A stretch of 54,067 bases of DNA from a virus. Of the stretch, positions 16,995-26,086 are shown in pieces; position 1 is the first letter of the stretch, and each line of letters starts with the position of its first letter. The position numbers and the translations under genes are program-made. The notes beneath the pieces are model-generated. The model was not told the origin of the DNA, did not search any database, and worked only from the letters and a program-made list of their open reading frames with translations. Location: positions 1 to 54,067 of IMG/VR virus record IMGVR_UViG_3300033153_006334; one strand, 5' to 3'.

Positions 16995-18112
16995 GATTAG
17001 TTTTTCTTTACACAAGTTTTGGTCCCAATCCTGTGGGTTCTAATACATACTGGAACCCAAGGGACATTACGCAGAATTTTTATGCTGTGAATATAAATGG
17101 TCTTTTATCTGAAGGCTATTTTTATATGCTTAAAAGGATGTTAGAGGAAAAGGTAGTAGATGACTTAGTTATTTTCATTGAATCAAGTAAGTCTCCCGGC
17201 TGTGTTCACTTGCAAGGAATCCCATGTTATGTCACTCCTCAGATAGAATATATCGAAGAGTTTTTAAGGGAGGACGATGTTATCTTTGCGAGAGGTGGAT
17301 TTAGAACTTGGTTTCCTTTCCTTGAGAAAATGAAAGCACAGAAAAGATGGCTTCTTTTGTATGCAGCAAATACAGGAAGGCAGAGATGGAAATTTTGGGA
17401 TGTTATTTTCGATGATCTAACAGGAAAGCATTCTTATGACATACACAATAGGTTCTTTTTCGATTTTAAGAAACCAATACATGAAGACATATTTTATCCA
17501 ACGAAAACAGAAAGGATTTATGATATTTGTATAGGTGCTTCTCATATACATGAGAAAAAAGGACAGTGGAAAACAGTCGAAGCAATAATTGAATATGAAA
17601 AGATGTTTGGTAAGAAATTAAAGTGCATCATGCCGGGGAGAGGGAACCGTGGAGTAAACACAACTAATATAAAAAATAAGGTGAGAGACTTCCACTTGGA
17701 TATCACTTTCCCCGGCATGGTTACAAGAGATGTTGTCTGTGAGATAATGAATCAATCAAAATTGTTTATGTATCTTGGTGGGGGTGGACAGAACGATAGA
17801 GGTCCCTTAGAAGCTTTGAGATGTGGAACTCCCATTATGATTGCCAATCCTCCCAATCATTCTCCTGTTGTTTATAGCAACCCACAAGTTTGTGGTGTAA
17901 TTGAGAACAGCGAAAACTTTCAATTGGTTGCTAATGAGATGCATGATGTATTAAAACAAACGAGTGAAGGGAAACGAGAATATGTTTCCAGTTATTTTCA
18001 ATCTTCTTGTGGGTTGAGTGAGGTTATCATTCCAGACATGAGAAAATTGTTTAATATTATAAGGGCAAATCCTGTGCCCAATGCAGAGACACTTAAAAAG
18101 GAGTATCTATGA
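16991..18112 (+). CDS. glycosyltransferase-like protein, GT-B fold
   Basis: A 373-residue protein with a GT-B-like plan. The N-terminal half ends in a linker near residue 175. The C-terminal half has IGASHIHEKKGQW (start of the donor domain), then a Gly-rich loop and the segment DRGPLEALRCGTPIMIA at about residues 270-286, which matches the donor-binding end of GT4-type enzymes. The classic E-x7-E is replaced by a shorter arrangement, so it may be a divergent member. It overlaps the genes before and after by four bases each (ATGA). Confidence 0.75.
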   Translation: MRLVFLYTSFGPNPVGSNTYWNPRDITQNFYAVNINGLLSEGYFYMLKRMLEEKVVDDLVIFIESSKSPGCVHLQGIPCYVTPQIEYIEEFLREDDVIFARGGFRTWFPFLEKMKAQKRWLLLYAANTGRQRWKFWDVIFDDLTGKHSYDIHNRFFFDFKKPIHEDIFYPTKTERIYDICIGASHIHEKKGQWKTVEAIIEYEKMFGKKLKCIMPGRGNRGVNTTNIKNKVRDFHLDITFPGMVTRDVVCEIMNQSKLFMYLGGGGQNDRGPLEALRCGTPIMIANPPNHSPVVYSNPQVCGVIENSENFQLVANEMHDVLKQTSEGKREYVSSYFQSSCGLSEVIIPDMRKLFNIIRANPVPNAETLKKEYL

Positions 18113-18774
18113 AAATACCAATAGGAATACTTACATACAGAAGACCGGAGTATCTTAAAAGAACGATTGAATCTTTTTTAGATTTGAATAGTGATAGATT
18201 AGATATGTTTCCTTTACTTCTACTTATACAAGGAGGCTATGATAAGGAAACTGATTTGGCAATTGAACAGTTTGAAAAGCATATGTACAGGATATATATT
18301 TCGGAAGAAAATTTAGGCTGTGCAGCAGGGTATAATAAAGTAATGGGGTATGCTTTGTCAAGAGAAACGGATTTGGTTATGCATTTGCAGGATGATTGGG
18401 AATCGAGAGAATCTTTATCAAAATATATTGATGAAATTATCAATGTATTTGAGGAGCATCAGGACATTGGTTATATGCGATTGAGAGCTTGGAGATTAGG
18501 CACCCGTGTCTGTGGAAAGAATAGAATAACGAGAGAGGGAATTAAATATGATAGTGTATCTGAGAATATAGCCAAATCTACTGCCCATTTCACACTCAAC
18601 CCAACAATCATAAGAAGTGTTGTTTTAAGGAAAATGCTCCCAATCACAAAAGAACTAAATGCTATGCACAAGTACCATGAACTTAACATGAAAGCTGCTC
18701 AGTTATATGCCAATTGTTTTCGTCACATAGGAGCAGATAGGGCAATGGAAGAGGGCAAAAGGTGGATAAAATGA
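18109..18774 (+). CDS. glycosyltransferase, GT2-like (GT-A fold)
   Basis: A 221-residue single-domain enzyme. It begins with IPIGILTYRRPEYLKRTIES, a common start of GT2 proteins, and has MHLQDDWESR at about residues 89-98, where the paired Asp bind the donor and metal. ENLGCAAGYNK at about residues 65-75 is the usual nucleotide-side loop. The same QDDW or EDDW form occurs in the enzyme at 22597-23325, so the two may be related copies. It overlaps both neighbours by four bases. Confidence 0.85.
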   Translation: MKIPIGILTYRRPEYLKRTIESFLDLNSDRLDMFPLLLLIQGGYDKETDLAIEQFEKHMYRIYISEENLGCAAGYNKVMGYALSRETDLVMHLQDDWESRESLSKYIDEIINVFEEHQDIGYMRLRAWRLGTRVCGKNRITREGIKYDSVSENIAKSTAHFTLNPTIIRSVVLRKMLPITKELNAMHKYHELNMKAAQLYANCFRHIGADRAMEEGKRWIK

Positions 18775-19472
18775 TTTGCGGATATATGCATGTTTATCAA
18801 GTACACAATTGGTCAGAGATTATGGAGCAACAGCTTTACAGAATAAAGAAGTCGAGTCTTTTTAATAAAATGGAAAAGTTGTATGTTGGTGTAATTGGAA
18901 AAGAACCAGTAAGGGCTCTTGGTAAGAAAATAGAAATAATCTATCAAATAGATAAGCCAAAATTATATGAGTCGCTTACTCTTACCTGTTTACATTTGAA
19001 CTCACACACATTTAATGGACAAGTTTTCTATACCCACACAAAAGGGGTTTCTCGAAACTCTCCACAGCCCCAAACTGATTGGCGAAAAATGATGGAACAC
19101 TTTATAATTGACCGACACAAGGAGTGTTTGAAGGAACTGAATAAAAACGATGTTGTTGGCATTAACTGGCATCTTGGGAATGGGCATATGAATGCCAAAA
19201 TTAAATTTGCTGAAGGAGCGAAAGTAACTCCTCACTTTTCTGGAAATTTCTGGTGGGCAAATACAGATTATATTAAAAAGCTTCCCATATTATTTCCATT
19301 GAAGAGTAGATATGATTGTGAGTTTTGGATAGGGAAAGCAGTTCCTAAAATAGCTGAGTTGTGGCACACAGGAATACACCATCATAGAAAAACATATGAG
19401 GAATCGGAATATATTGGAAAGATCAAAGCTCAATATTACTATGGGAATGAAAGAAGACATAACGTTGCATAG
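18771..19472 (+). CDS. putative glycosyltransferase / glycan-assembly protein
   Basis: A 233-residue protein starting at ATG 18771 in the ATGA overlap. GTG 18762 in frame would add three residues. Notable words are YTHTKGVS, PHFSGNFWWANTDYIKKLP and WRKMMEHFIIDRH. The YTHTKG and GNFWWA elements recur in polysaccharide-assembly proteins of the RgpF-like kind, though I cannot place it in a named family with certainty. Sugar transfer is likely from its context between two enzyme genes. No membrane segment is seen. Confidence 0.6.
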   Translation: MICGYMHVYQVHNWSEIMEQQLYRIKKSSLFNKMEKLYVGVIGKEPVRALGKKIEIIYQIDKPKLYESLTLTCLHLNSHTFNGQVFYTHTKGVSRNSPQPQTDWRKMMEHFIIDRHKECLKELNKNDVVGINWHLGNGHMNAKIKFAEGAKVTPHFSGNFWWANTDYIKKLPILFPLKSRYDCEFWIGKAVPKIAELWHTGIHHHRKTYEESEYIGKIKAQYYYGNERRHNVA

Positions 19473-19494
19473 ATTATAGGAGAAATCACATATT

Positions 19495-20202
19495 ATGAGC
19501 ATTGTGGACAGTTCAGAGAAGAGAAAAAGGATATTATCAGAGCTTGAAACAACGATTTTGGATTTAGGAGTTGATGACGTTCCTGTTTTTGGTGGGAAAT
19601 ACGAAGGAGGGATTCATTTACAACAGGTTTCTGATGAGATATCTGAGTGCATTTATGATTTGGTAAATATGAACTTCAATGTAAAGTTGAATTTTTTAGA
19701 GATTGGTGCTGCTGCTGGTGGGAATACATATCTGTTTAATCACTTTTTTAATTTTGAAAACATAGCAATTATTGATGATAACAAACATAAAAAATATGCG
19801 CTCAGACAAGAAATATTAAAAGACGTTCCTCACAGTGAGTTTATTGGTAATTCTCACTCGGAGCAAGCAGTAAAATTTTTGGAAAATCTTCAATGTAATT
19901 ATAACATAATATTTATTGATGGTGACCATAGTTATGAGGGGGTGAAGCAGGATTTTGAAACGTACAAGAAATTTTTAAACTACAGTGGTTTTGTTATTTT
20001 CCATGACACATATTTTTGTGAAGGAGTTAGACGCTTTGCAAATGAGTTAAAAGAAGAGGCACTTTTGTTTAATCCCCACCACAATGATATACAGCCGATA
20101 AAATTCTTTGGTGAGTATATAAGTGAAGGGAAAAGAAAATTAGGAATTACAGTTTTTCAAATTTATTCAATCCCAAAATGGAGGGAAAACGATGGAATGT
20201 AG
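19495..20202 (+). CDS. class I SAM methyltransferase (Methyltransf_24-like)
   Basis: A 235-residue protein with a SAM motif at about residues 66-76 (LEIGAAAGGNT) and the family mark IFIDGDHSYEGVKQDF at about residues 139-154, followed by a strand ending in FHDT. The IDGDHSYEGV form is typical of methyltransferases found in sugar and polysaccharide gene clusters. It starts 22 bases after the preceding gene, with TAGGAG as ribosome site, and overlaps the next gene by 11 bases. The substrate is unknown. An O-methyl sugar is the most likely target from its neighbours. Confidence 0.8.
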   Translation: MSIVDSSEKRKRILSELETTILDLGVDDVPVFGGKYEGGIHLQQVSDEISECIYDLVNMNFNVKLNFLEIGAAAGGNTYLFNHFFNFENIAIIDDNKHKKYALRQEILKDVPHSEFIGNSHSEQAVKFLENLQCNYNIIFIDGDHSYEGVKQDFETYKKFLNYSGFVIFHDTYFCEGVRRFANELKEEALLFNPHHNDIQPIKFFGEYISEGKRKLGITVFQIYSIPKWRENDGM

Positions 20203-21358
20203 AATATGCAATACAACTCTGAAGAAGTTTTTAGATTTAGGGAAACAGCCAATCGCCAATAAGTTTTTGAAAGCAGATGAACTTTTGAATGAGAGATACT
20301 ACAAACTTGAGATGTTCTTTTGTCCCGAGTGTTATACGGTGCAGATAGGAAACTGTCCCTCAAAAGAAGATGTATTCAATGATGAGTATGCCTTTTATTC
20401 TTCAACTTCTGAATACATGAAACGACACTTTGAAAATCTGGCAGTGGGGATAAAAGAGAGTAAGATGCTGCCAAGAAATGGTTTTATTGTTGAGATAGGA
20501 AGTAATGATGGTACATTTCTAAAAAACTTTAGGGATTATGACCATTTAGGAATTGAGCCATCGAGAAATGTTTGCCTTGCTGCGAGTGAAAATGATATGG
20601 TGTGTTTGAACAGATTTTTCAATGAAGAAACTGCGAATTGGATTATTGATATGTATGGCAAAGCTGATGTGATAGTCACAACAAATTGCTTTCCACATAT
20701 GATTGATAGAGGGTCAGTACTCAATGGGATAAGGAAGTTGATGAAACCTTCAGGAATATGGATAAATGAAGAAGCATATTTACAGAATATAATAGGCAAA
20801 TGCTCTTATGACCAGTTCTATAATGAGCATATTTATTTTTCTTCCATTGCTTCATTTAAAAAAGTTGTGAAAATGTATGGCATGAACTTATGGAATATGC
20901 GATTAATTCCGGTACATGGTGGGTCTATTAGATATTATACCACACATGGAGATATAGCGCCTTCTCATCAATTTAGTATGAATGATTATGAAGTCAAAGA
21001 AAACTTAAATCTGTTTTGTAGGTTTGAGCAGTTTGCAGAAGATGTTAAAACAAGACGGCATATATTTTTAGATAAGATGCTCGAATTAAAAGGGGATGTT
21101 GTTGGATATGGAGCAACAGCGAAAAGCACAACAGTATTAAATTATTGTAAGATAGGTAATAGTTTAATAAGCAGGATATATGATACGACACCTATCAAGC
21201 AGGGAAAACTTAGTCCGGGGATGCATGTTCCAGTTGTACCTTATTATGAATTTGAAAGAGATAATCCTAAAAATGTGGTTATGTTTGCTTGGAATCATAT
21301 GGAAGAGATTATGGAAAAAGAAAAGGGAAAGGATATCAATTGGATTCTACCAATATAA
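20192..21358 (+). CDS. NDP-sugar C-methyltransferase (TylCIII / NovU-like)
   Basis: A 388-residue protein with the three-part plan of sugar C-methyltransferases. A zinc-binding N-terminus has CRIC at residues 3-6 and CPEC at 44-47. The SAM domain has VEIGSNDGTFL at about residues 98-108, and FYNEHIYFSS near residue 210 carries the Glu-His pair of this family. The C-terminal domain has VVGYGATAKSTTVLNY. These enzymes add a methyl branch to carbon 3 of a keto-deoxysugar nucleotide. No dTDP-sugar biosynthesis genes are in the window, so the host must supply the precursor or the genes lie elsewhere. GGAGGG precedes the ATG. Confidence 0.85.
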   Translation: MECRICNTTLKKFLDLGKQPIANKFLKADELLNERYYKLEMFFCPECYTVQIGNCPSKEDVFNDEYAFYSSTSEYMKRHFENLAVGIKESKMLPRNGFIVEIGSNDGTFLKNFRDYDHLGIEPSRNVCLAASENDMVCLNRFFNEETANWIIDMYGKADVIVTTNCFPHMIDRGSVLNGIRKLMKPSGIWINEEAYLQNIIGKCSYDQFYNEHIYFSSIASFKKVVKMYGMNLWNMRLIPVHGGSIRYYTTHGDIAPSHQFSMNDYEVKENLNLFCRFEQFAEDVKTRRHIFLDKMLELKGDVVGYGATAKSTTVLNYCKIGNSLISRIYDTTPIKQGKLSPGMHVPVVPYYEFERDNPKNVVMFAWNHMEEIMEKEKGKDINWILPI

Positions 21359-22020
21359 ATAAATATGTGTATATACATATTCCAAGATGTGCTGGTACCT
21401 TTACTAGAGATGTTCTTAGGAATACTTTTGGAATAAAAAGAGTGTATCGAGATTTAGCCTATAAAAAGGAAGCCAAGCTGCACAAATCACAAAACAAGGA
21501 AGAACCATTTATTGTCAACCGTTTTGTTTTGTGTGAACGAGTGTACCCAAAAAGATTCCACATTATTGACGAAAAAAACTATGACATTATCTTTGGTCAT
21601 TTTACAATAAGAAAATATGGAATGATGGGTTGGCCTTTTATTACTTTTTTGAGAGACCCAGTTGAAAGAGTTATTTCTGAATACAATGCTTTGAAGAGGG
21701 AAAATGAAAAATATTTTAATCTAAGCGTTGTAGAATATGCGAGTCTGAATCGAAACTTGCTAACATGGATGCTAAATGGCAGTATTGATGACCTTTCTTT
21801 TATCGGATTTGTAGAGAAGTATGAGGAGAGTTTAGAAAGACTTGAATCTTTTTTAGGCAAGAAAGTAATAAGAATTGGTAGAGCGAGAAAAAACCATAGT
21901 AATTATAAAAACAGAAAATACAAGAAATATATGCCTACTGATGAAGAGAGAAAGATAATTGAATCTTTTAATAAATTAGACATGGAGTTGTATAGGGAAG
22001 CTTATGAAACCATTAGTTGA
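21340..22020 (+). CDS. carbohydrate sulfotransferase (family 2-like)
   Basis: The likely start is TTG 21340 (226 residues), six bases after GGAAAGGA. ATG 21289 would add 17 residues but overlap the gene before by 70 bases. The protein begins with YVYIHIPRCAGTFTRDVL, the 5'-phosphosulfate loop that binds the donor PAPS. TFLRDPVERVISEYN at about residues 101-115 is the 3'-phosphate binding motif. Both are the hallmarks of sulfotransferases that put sulfate on glycans. Such an enzyme is unusual in a phage structural region and suggests a charged glycan. It depends on host PAPS. Confidence 0.8.
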   Translation: MDSTNINKYVYIHIPRCAGTFTRDVLRNTFGIKRVYRDLAYKKEAKLHKSQNKEEPFIVNRFVLCERVYPKRFHIIDEKNYDIIFGHFTIRKYGMMGWPFITFLRDPVERVISEYNALKRENEKYFNLSVVEYASLNRNLLTWMLNGSIDDLSFIGFVEKYEESLERLESFLGKKVIRIGRARKNHSNYKNRKYKKYMPTDEERKIIESFNKLDMELYREAYETIS

Positions 22021-22594
22021 TATTTACAAGGACAGTTTTTTCAGAACGAGAAACAAATTAATGTGGCGAGTTCCGATAGTGTGTGAGCCAATAGTGAACG
22101 AATTTGAACCACATTCAATTGTTGATGTGGGATGTGGGATAGGCGATTATGTTATGGGATTTCTTGGAGCCGGAGTTCCTTTTGCTCATGGAATAGAGGG
22201 CTCAGAAAACTGCATTCGCCATTTGGTTGTAAATCCAAAATATATAACCATTGCAGATTTACGGACACAACTTGATTTGCAGAAGTCCTTTGAGGTAGCA
22301 ATGAGCTTTGAAGTAGCAGAACATATCGAGCCAGAGTATGCAGATATTTTTTTGCTTAATCTTACCAACTTAGCTAATCGAATATTGATAACTGCGGCTC
22401 CTCCCGGACAAGGGGGACACTATCACGTTAACTGCCAACCAAAAGAATACTGGATAGACAAATTCAATCTTCTTGGATACGACAATATTCAAGAGAGAGC
22501 CGAGAACATTAAGAAGTTTTGGGAGCCTTGGAAACACAGGAAAGAAATATATGGAGGCTATTATAACAATCTACTGTATTTTGAGAGGAGGTAG
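22004..22594 (+). CDS. class I SAM methyltransferase
   Basis: A 196-residue protein with the SAM motif VDVGCGIGDYVMGF at about residues 40-53 and a second acidic strand end (GIEGS). FEVAEHIEP at about residues 103-111 is the post-II element common in methyltransferases, and ITAAPPGQGGHYHVN follows. The overall pattern is that of Methyltransf_11 or 23 enzymes. The ATG overlaps the sulfotransferase end by 17 bases with AGGGAAG before it. The target is unknown, and a sugar or lipid-linked glycan is likely from context. Confidence 0.8.
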   Translation: MKPLVDIYKDSFFRTRNKLMWRVPIVCEPIVNEFEPHSIVDVGCGIGDYVMGFLGAGVPFAHGIEGSENCIRHLVVNPKYITIADLRTQLDLQKSFEVAMSFEVAEHIEPEYADIFLLNLTNLANRILITAAPPGQGGHYHVNCQPKEYWIDKFNLLGYDNIQERAENIKKFWEPWKHRKEIYGGYYNNLLYFERR

Positions 22595-22596
22595 AA

Positions 22597-23325
22597 ATGG
22601 ATATTGATGTGACGATTACAGCTTGCAGAAGACCAAAAGTTTTGGCAAGAACGATGGTTTCATTTTATGAAAATATGTTATCTGGTCATAAATGTAGGGC
22701 AGCTATCAATATTGACCCTATAGGAGATGGGGATGAACAGGAAACATTGGTTAATTGTCAAATAGCTTGCAATATTGGAGCTTATAGATTGCCAAAACAA
22801 GCAAACTTTTCAAAAGCTTTTAAATGGGTTTGGCAAAACAAAGGGGATGCAGAATTTGTATTGCATTTAGAAGATGATTGGGAATTATTGAAGAAAGTAA
22901 ACATAGAACACATGGCAAATATGTTAAGAAGACATCCGAAACTTGCTTTGCTTAGATTGCCTCAGTTTAAAGCTGATGGGGACAAGATGAAAAATTGGAA
23001 CAAGTTCTTCCCATGGAATGGGGAGTACTTTGAGTGTCCAGAAGAGTTGAAGATGTCAGTTGGCTTCTGTGGACATCCATCACTTATAAAAAGGGAGTTC
23101 ATTGATAACACTGTAAATTATATTGATACAAACAAAAACCCTGAGAAGCAGTTTCACAGAGGTCCCAAAGAGATAATGGAAGAAGTTGCTAAATGGAGTT
23201 ATGGTGTTTATGGAACACCTAAAGAGTCTGCATTTATCCGAGACATAGGAAGAAAATGGATGATTGAAAACAAATGGAAGAAGAAAGGAAGCAAAGCATA
23301 TTTTATGGAGTGGGAGAAAAACTAA
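22597..23325 (+). CDS. glycosyltransferase, GT2-like (GT-A fold)
   Basis: A 242-residue GT-A enzyme. The first strand is DVTITACRRPKVLARTM and the donor motif is LHLEDDWELL at about residues 88-97. A later GFCGHPSLIKREF is the usual region near the acceptor. It has the same N-terminal pattern (strand, RRP, helix) and EDDW motif as the enzyme at 18109-18774, which suggests an old duplication. It starts two bases after the methyltransferase stop, with GGAGG before the ATG. Confidence 0.85.
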   Translation: MDIDVTITACRRPKVLARTMVSFYENMLSGHKCRAAINIDPIGDGDEQETLVNCQIACNIGAYRLPKQANFSKAFKWVWQNKGDAEFVLHLEDDWELLKKVNIEHMANMLRRHPKLALLRLPQFKADGDKMKNWNKFFPWNGEYFECPEELKMSVGFCGHPSLIKREFIDNTVNYIDTNKNPEKQFHRGPKEIMEEVAKWSYGVYGTPKESAFIRDIGRKWMIENKWKKKGSKAYFMEWEKN

Positions 23326-23337
23326 AAGGAGGTTATT

Positions 23338-24171
23338 ATGAATTACTGCGACCCGGAAGGATTTAAAAATGAATTAAGAGAGATCAAAAAGAAAGGGAGA
23401 GATACTTTCTTTTCTTGGTTTGATGGAGGTGAGACAGTAGACGGAGCATACGAGAAAGCAGAGGATATTTTTTATCGTTTAATGCTGCCTTGGGCTAAAA
23501 AACACTTGGGAGATTTGAGCAATAAAATCTCTTTGGATATTGGCTATGGTGGGGGCGGACAAGTCCTTTCGGCTTCCGAGCGTTTTAAGTATGCTACAGG
23601 GTTGGATGTACATGATGAAATCGGCTTTGTTGAGGCAGAGCTACGAAAAAGGCAGGGTGGAGAAAATAAAAACACTGCTTTGTTTATATCTAATGGTGAT
23701 ACTATTCCTATGGACAGAGATTCAATTGATTTTATTCATTCATGGGTTACCTTTCTCCATCTTGGAACTATTGAAGTTGTGGAATCTTATCTAAAAGAGA
23801 TGTTCCGAGTTATGAAAGAGGGAGGAGTTGCAGTTATCTTTTTTACTCGTTTAGTTCGGAGTAATCGAGTTCAAAGTTTGAAGCAGTATACGGCAGACTT
23901 GAGTAAGGAACAGACAAATAAACTTGGATACAGGGAAGGAGGTCCCTTAACAAGAGTCAATCTACCAAATTTTGTCTTGTCCTTATGGAAGATGCAAGAG
24001 CTTGTTAGAAAACATGGTTTCAAACTATTGGATACAACACGCTCACAGGATGGGAAGAATAAGATATATGGTCAGCATGGAGTGGTGTTTCAGAAACCTA
24101 AAAAGGAAAAGTTGGATACAAGGAAAAAGAAACCAATAATCATCAAAGTAAAGAAAGGAAAAAAGAAATGA
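23338..24171 (+). CDS. class I SAM methyltransferase with Lys-rich tail
   Basis: A 277-residue protein. The SAM motif is LDIGYGGGGQVLS at about residues 66-78, with GLDVHDE after it and a DFIHSWVTFLHL segment, as in Methyltransf_11 enzymes. After the catalytic domain comes a C-terminal tail of about 30 residues rich in Lys (KKKPIIIKVKKGKKK), which may bind nucleic acid, acidic glycan or membrane. AAAGGAGG precedes the ATG. It overlaps the last transferase gene by four bases. The acceptor is unknown. Confidence 0.8.
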   Translation: MNYCDPEGFKNELREIKKKGRDTFFSWFDGGETVDGAYEKAEDIFYRLMLPWAKKHLGDLSNKISLDIGYGGGGQVLSASERFKYATGLDVHDEIGFVEAELRKRQGGENKNTALFISNGDTIPMDRDSIDFIHSWVTFLHLGTIEVVESYLKEMFRVMKEGGVAVIFFTRLVRSNRVQSLKQYTADLSKEQTNKLGYREGGPLTRVNLPNFVLSLWKMQELVRKHGFKLLDTTRSQDGKNKIYGQHGVVFQKPKKEKLDTRKKKPIIIKVKKGKKK

Positions 24172-25094
24172 GCAAACTATCAATCATTATGCCATTTTGT
24201 AATGAATTTCCCCAATTGATGTTTACTGTTCAAGCAGTAGCACAGTCACTTTTGGGTAGAGTCGATTTTGAACTAATCGCAATTAACAACTACTGCGAAG
24301 AAGTCAAAGCACAGAACAGAGAGCAAGACAAAGGTGGGGAAACAATAAAAGCATGTCAGCGAGGGAACAAATGGCTAAAGTATCTTGAATATACAGATAA
24401 GCTTTCTCATTGGCAGTCAAAGAATTTGGGAGTCCAACATTCAACAGGGGATATTTTGTGGTTTGTCGATGCCCACTGTGCTATCTCAAGAGATGGATTG
24501 TTTGACATGTTTCATTATTATATTAAAAATCAAGATAGATTAAATGGAACAATTCATCTTCCATTGACATATAAAATACTTGAATGGCACAGACTCATTT
24601 ACAAGCTGGCTGGGGAAATCGAGCAAGGAAATCTACATTACTCCTTTACAGGATACCGTGCAGCAGATGAGCCCTACGAAGTACCTTGTATGTCAACGTG
24701 TGGAATGATGATATCAAGAGAAATCTACGATAAATTGGGAGGCTGGCCTGTTGAGCTTGGAATATACGGAGGTGGAGAGAACTTTATTAACTACACTCTT
24801 GCTGTTTTAGGAATGAAAAAATGGATAATGACGGGAGGCGGAACGCTGTTTCATCATGGGGAGAAACGAGGCTATCATTGGAACGGTGACGATATGATAA
24901 GGAACAGATTTATTGCTAATTATATGTTTGGTGGGGACAAGTGGTTATCCTTAATGAAAGAAAATCGTAAAGGGAGAAAAGAAGTATTGACAAAAATCTA
25001 TGAAGATGTTAAGGCAACCTGTAAAAAACACAGAGAGTTTATTAAAACTAAACAGGTAATTTCTATTGAAGAATGGCTAAACAAATGGAGGTGA
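24168..25094 (+). CDS. GT2/GT27-like glycosyltransferase resembling polypeptide GalNAc-transferases
   Basis: A 308-residue GT-A enzyme. The N-terminus (LSIIMPFCNEFPQLM) and the donor motif WFVDAHCAISRDGL at about residues 98-111 match polypeptide GalNAc-transferases, where the form is DxH followed by Cys. Later, GMMISREIYDKLGGWP and YGGGENFINYTL at about residues 195-207 match the Gly-Gly-Glu-Asn segment of the same family, followed by GTLFHHGEKRG. These enzymes start mucin-type O-glycosylation by putting GalNAc on Ser or Thr. Some bacterial GT2 enzymes share the GEN element, so peptide specificity is inferred. The Ser/Thr-rich virion proteins nearby would be natural acceptors. Confidence 0.75.
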   Translation: MSKLSIIMPFCNEFPQLMFTVQAVAQSLLGRVDFELIAINNYCEEVKAQNREQDKGGETIKACQRGNKWLKYLEYTDKLSHWQSKNLGVQHSTGDILWFVDAHCAISRDGLFDMFHYYIKNQDRLNGTIHLPLTYKILEWHRLIYKLAGEIEQGNLHYSFTGYRAADEPYEVPCMSTCGMMISREIYDKLGGWPVELGIYGGGENFINYTLAVLGMKKWIMTGGGTLFHHGEKRGYHWNGDDMIRNRFIANYMFGGDKWLSLMKENRKGRKEVLTKIYEDVKATCKKHREFIKTKQVISIEEWLNKWR

Positions 25095-25099
25095 CTGAA

Positions 25100-26086
25100 A
25101 TGAAATTTAAACATTTAATAATAGGGGTTCTTATTGGGCTGCTACTTGGTGGAGGTATAGTTTTTGCTAAGTGGTCTGACTACGGGGAATTAGCATCTGG
25201 CAACATAGTTGATGGTGATGATTTTCTTGTAAGAGATGTTTCAGATGAATCCCTTGCTGCTACTGGAACACAGAAAAGATATAGTTGGGCTTCAATTAAG
25301 ACAGATTTGGGCTCTGCCGGATTTGGTGGAGATATAACAGCCGTTCTTGACTGTGCCTCTGGCGATTGTGATGATTTAGTAGATGCACCCACAGCTTTTG
25401 CAAGCACAGACGCCACTCCTGATGTATCAAGTGGAGCAGTATTTATAACCGCAAATGCAAGCGGTACAACAATAACGGATTTTGATACTGAATTAACAAA
25501 TGGTAAAATTATCTTTGTTATTGTGAATGATGCAAATACTACCTTTGATTTTACAGGCGAAGGGCTCGAAGGAATGTCCAACGATTATCTTGCAGATACA
25601 GGCGATCTTTTAATTTTTGTCTATACGACTACAGACAATCAATGGCACGCCACTATGTTTCCAAAGGAAATGAATGTGACTCTTGGTGGTTTTACTGCAA
25701 CGAGGTCTTTAGTTTCAGATGGAAGTGGAGATGTGATAGTTTCGTCAGGAGTTACTCTTGAATCTACTGCAACGATTGATTTAGACACTCCCGAAAAAGC
25801 AAGAGGGGCAATGATATTTAACAATGCCAACACTGTTCTTGATGTTACTTTGCCACCAGCAGCAGCCGGGTTAGAGGTATGGGTTTATTCTCTTTATGCA
25901 CAGGTGGTAACTATTGATGTTGATGACGGAGTTGATGTTATTCTTCTCAATGGAGCAAGTGTGGGGGCAGGAGATTCTATTGATTCCCCCGGCACAGTTG
26001 GAGATTTTATTCATCTTGTTGCTATAGATGCTACTTATTGGGTAACTCTTGAACGGTCTGGTACATGGATTGATGGGGGACCATAA
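25100..26086 (+). CDS. exported beta-rich fibre-like protein
   Basis: ATG 25100 follows GGAGGTG by seven bases and gives 328 residues. ATG 25073 would overlap the transferase gene and place residues before the signal peptide. The protein starts with a Sec-type signal sequence (positive MKFKH, then a Leu/Gly-rich core and FA|KW). The rest is beta-rich and Gly/Asp/Thr-rich, as in tail fibre or appendage proteins. No enzyme motif is seen. A signal peptide is unusual for a tail protein, since tails assemble in the cytoplasm. It overlaps the next gene by one base. Confidence 0.7.
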   Translation: MKFKHLIIGVLIGLLLGGGIVFAKWSDYGELASGNIVDGDDFLVRDVSDESLAATGTQKRYSWASIKTDLGSAGFGGDITAVLDCASGDCDDLVDAPTAFASTDATPDVSSGAVFITANASGTTITDFDTELTNGKIIFVIVNDANTTFDFTGEGLEGMSNDYLADTGDLLIFVYTTTDNQWHATMFPKEMNVTLGGFTATRSLVSDGSGDVIVSSGVTLESTATIDLDTPEKARGAMIFNNANTVLDVTLPPAAAGLEVWVYSLYAQVVTIDVDDGVDVILLNGASVGAGDSIDSPGTVGDFIHLVAIDATYWVTLERSGTWIDGGP

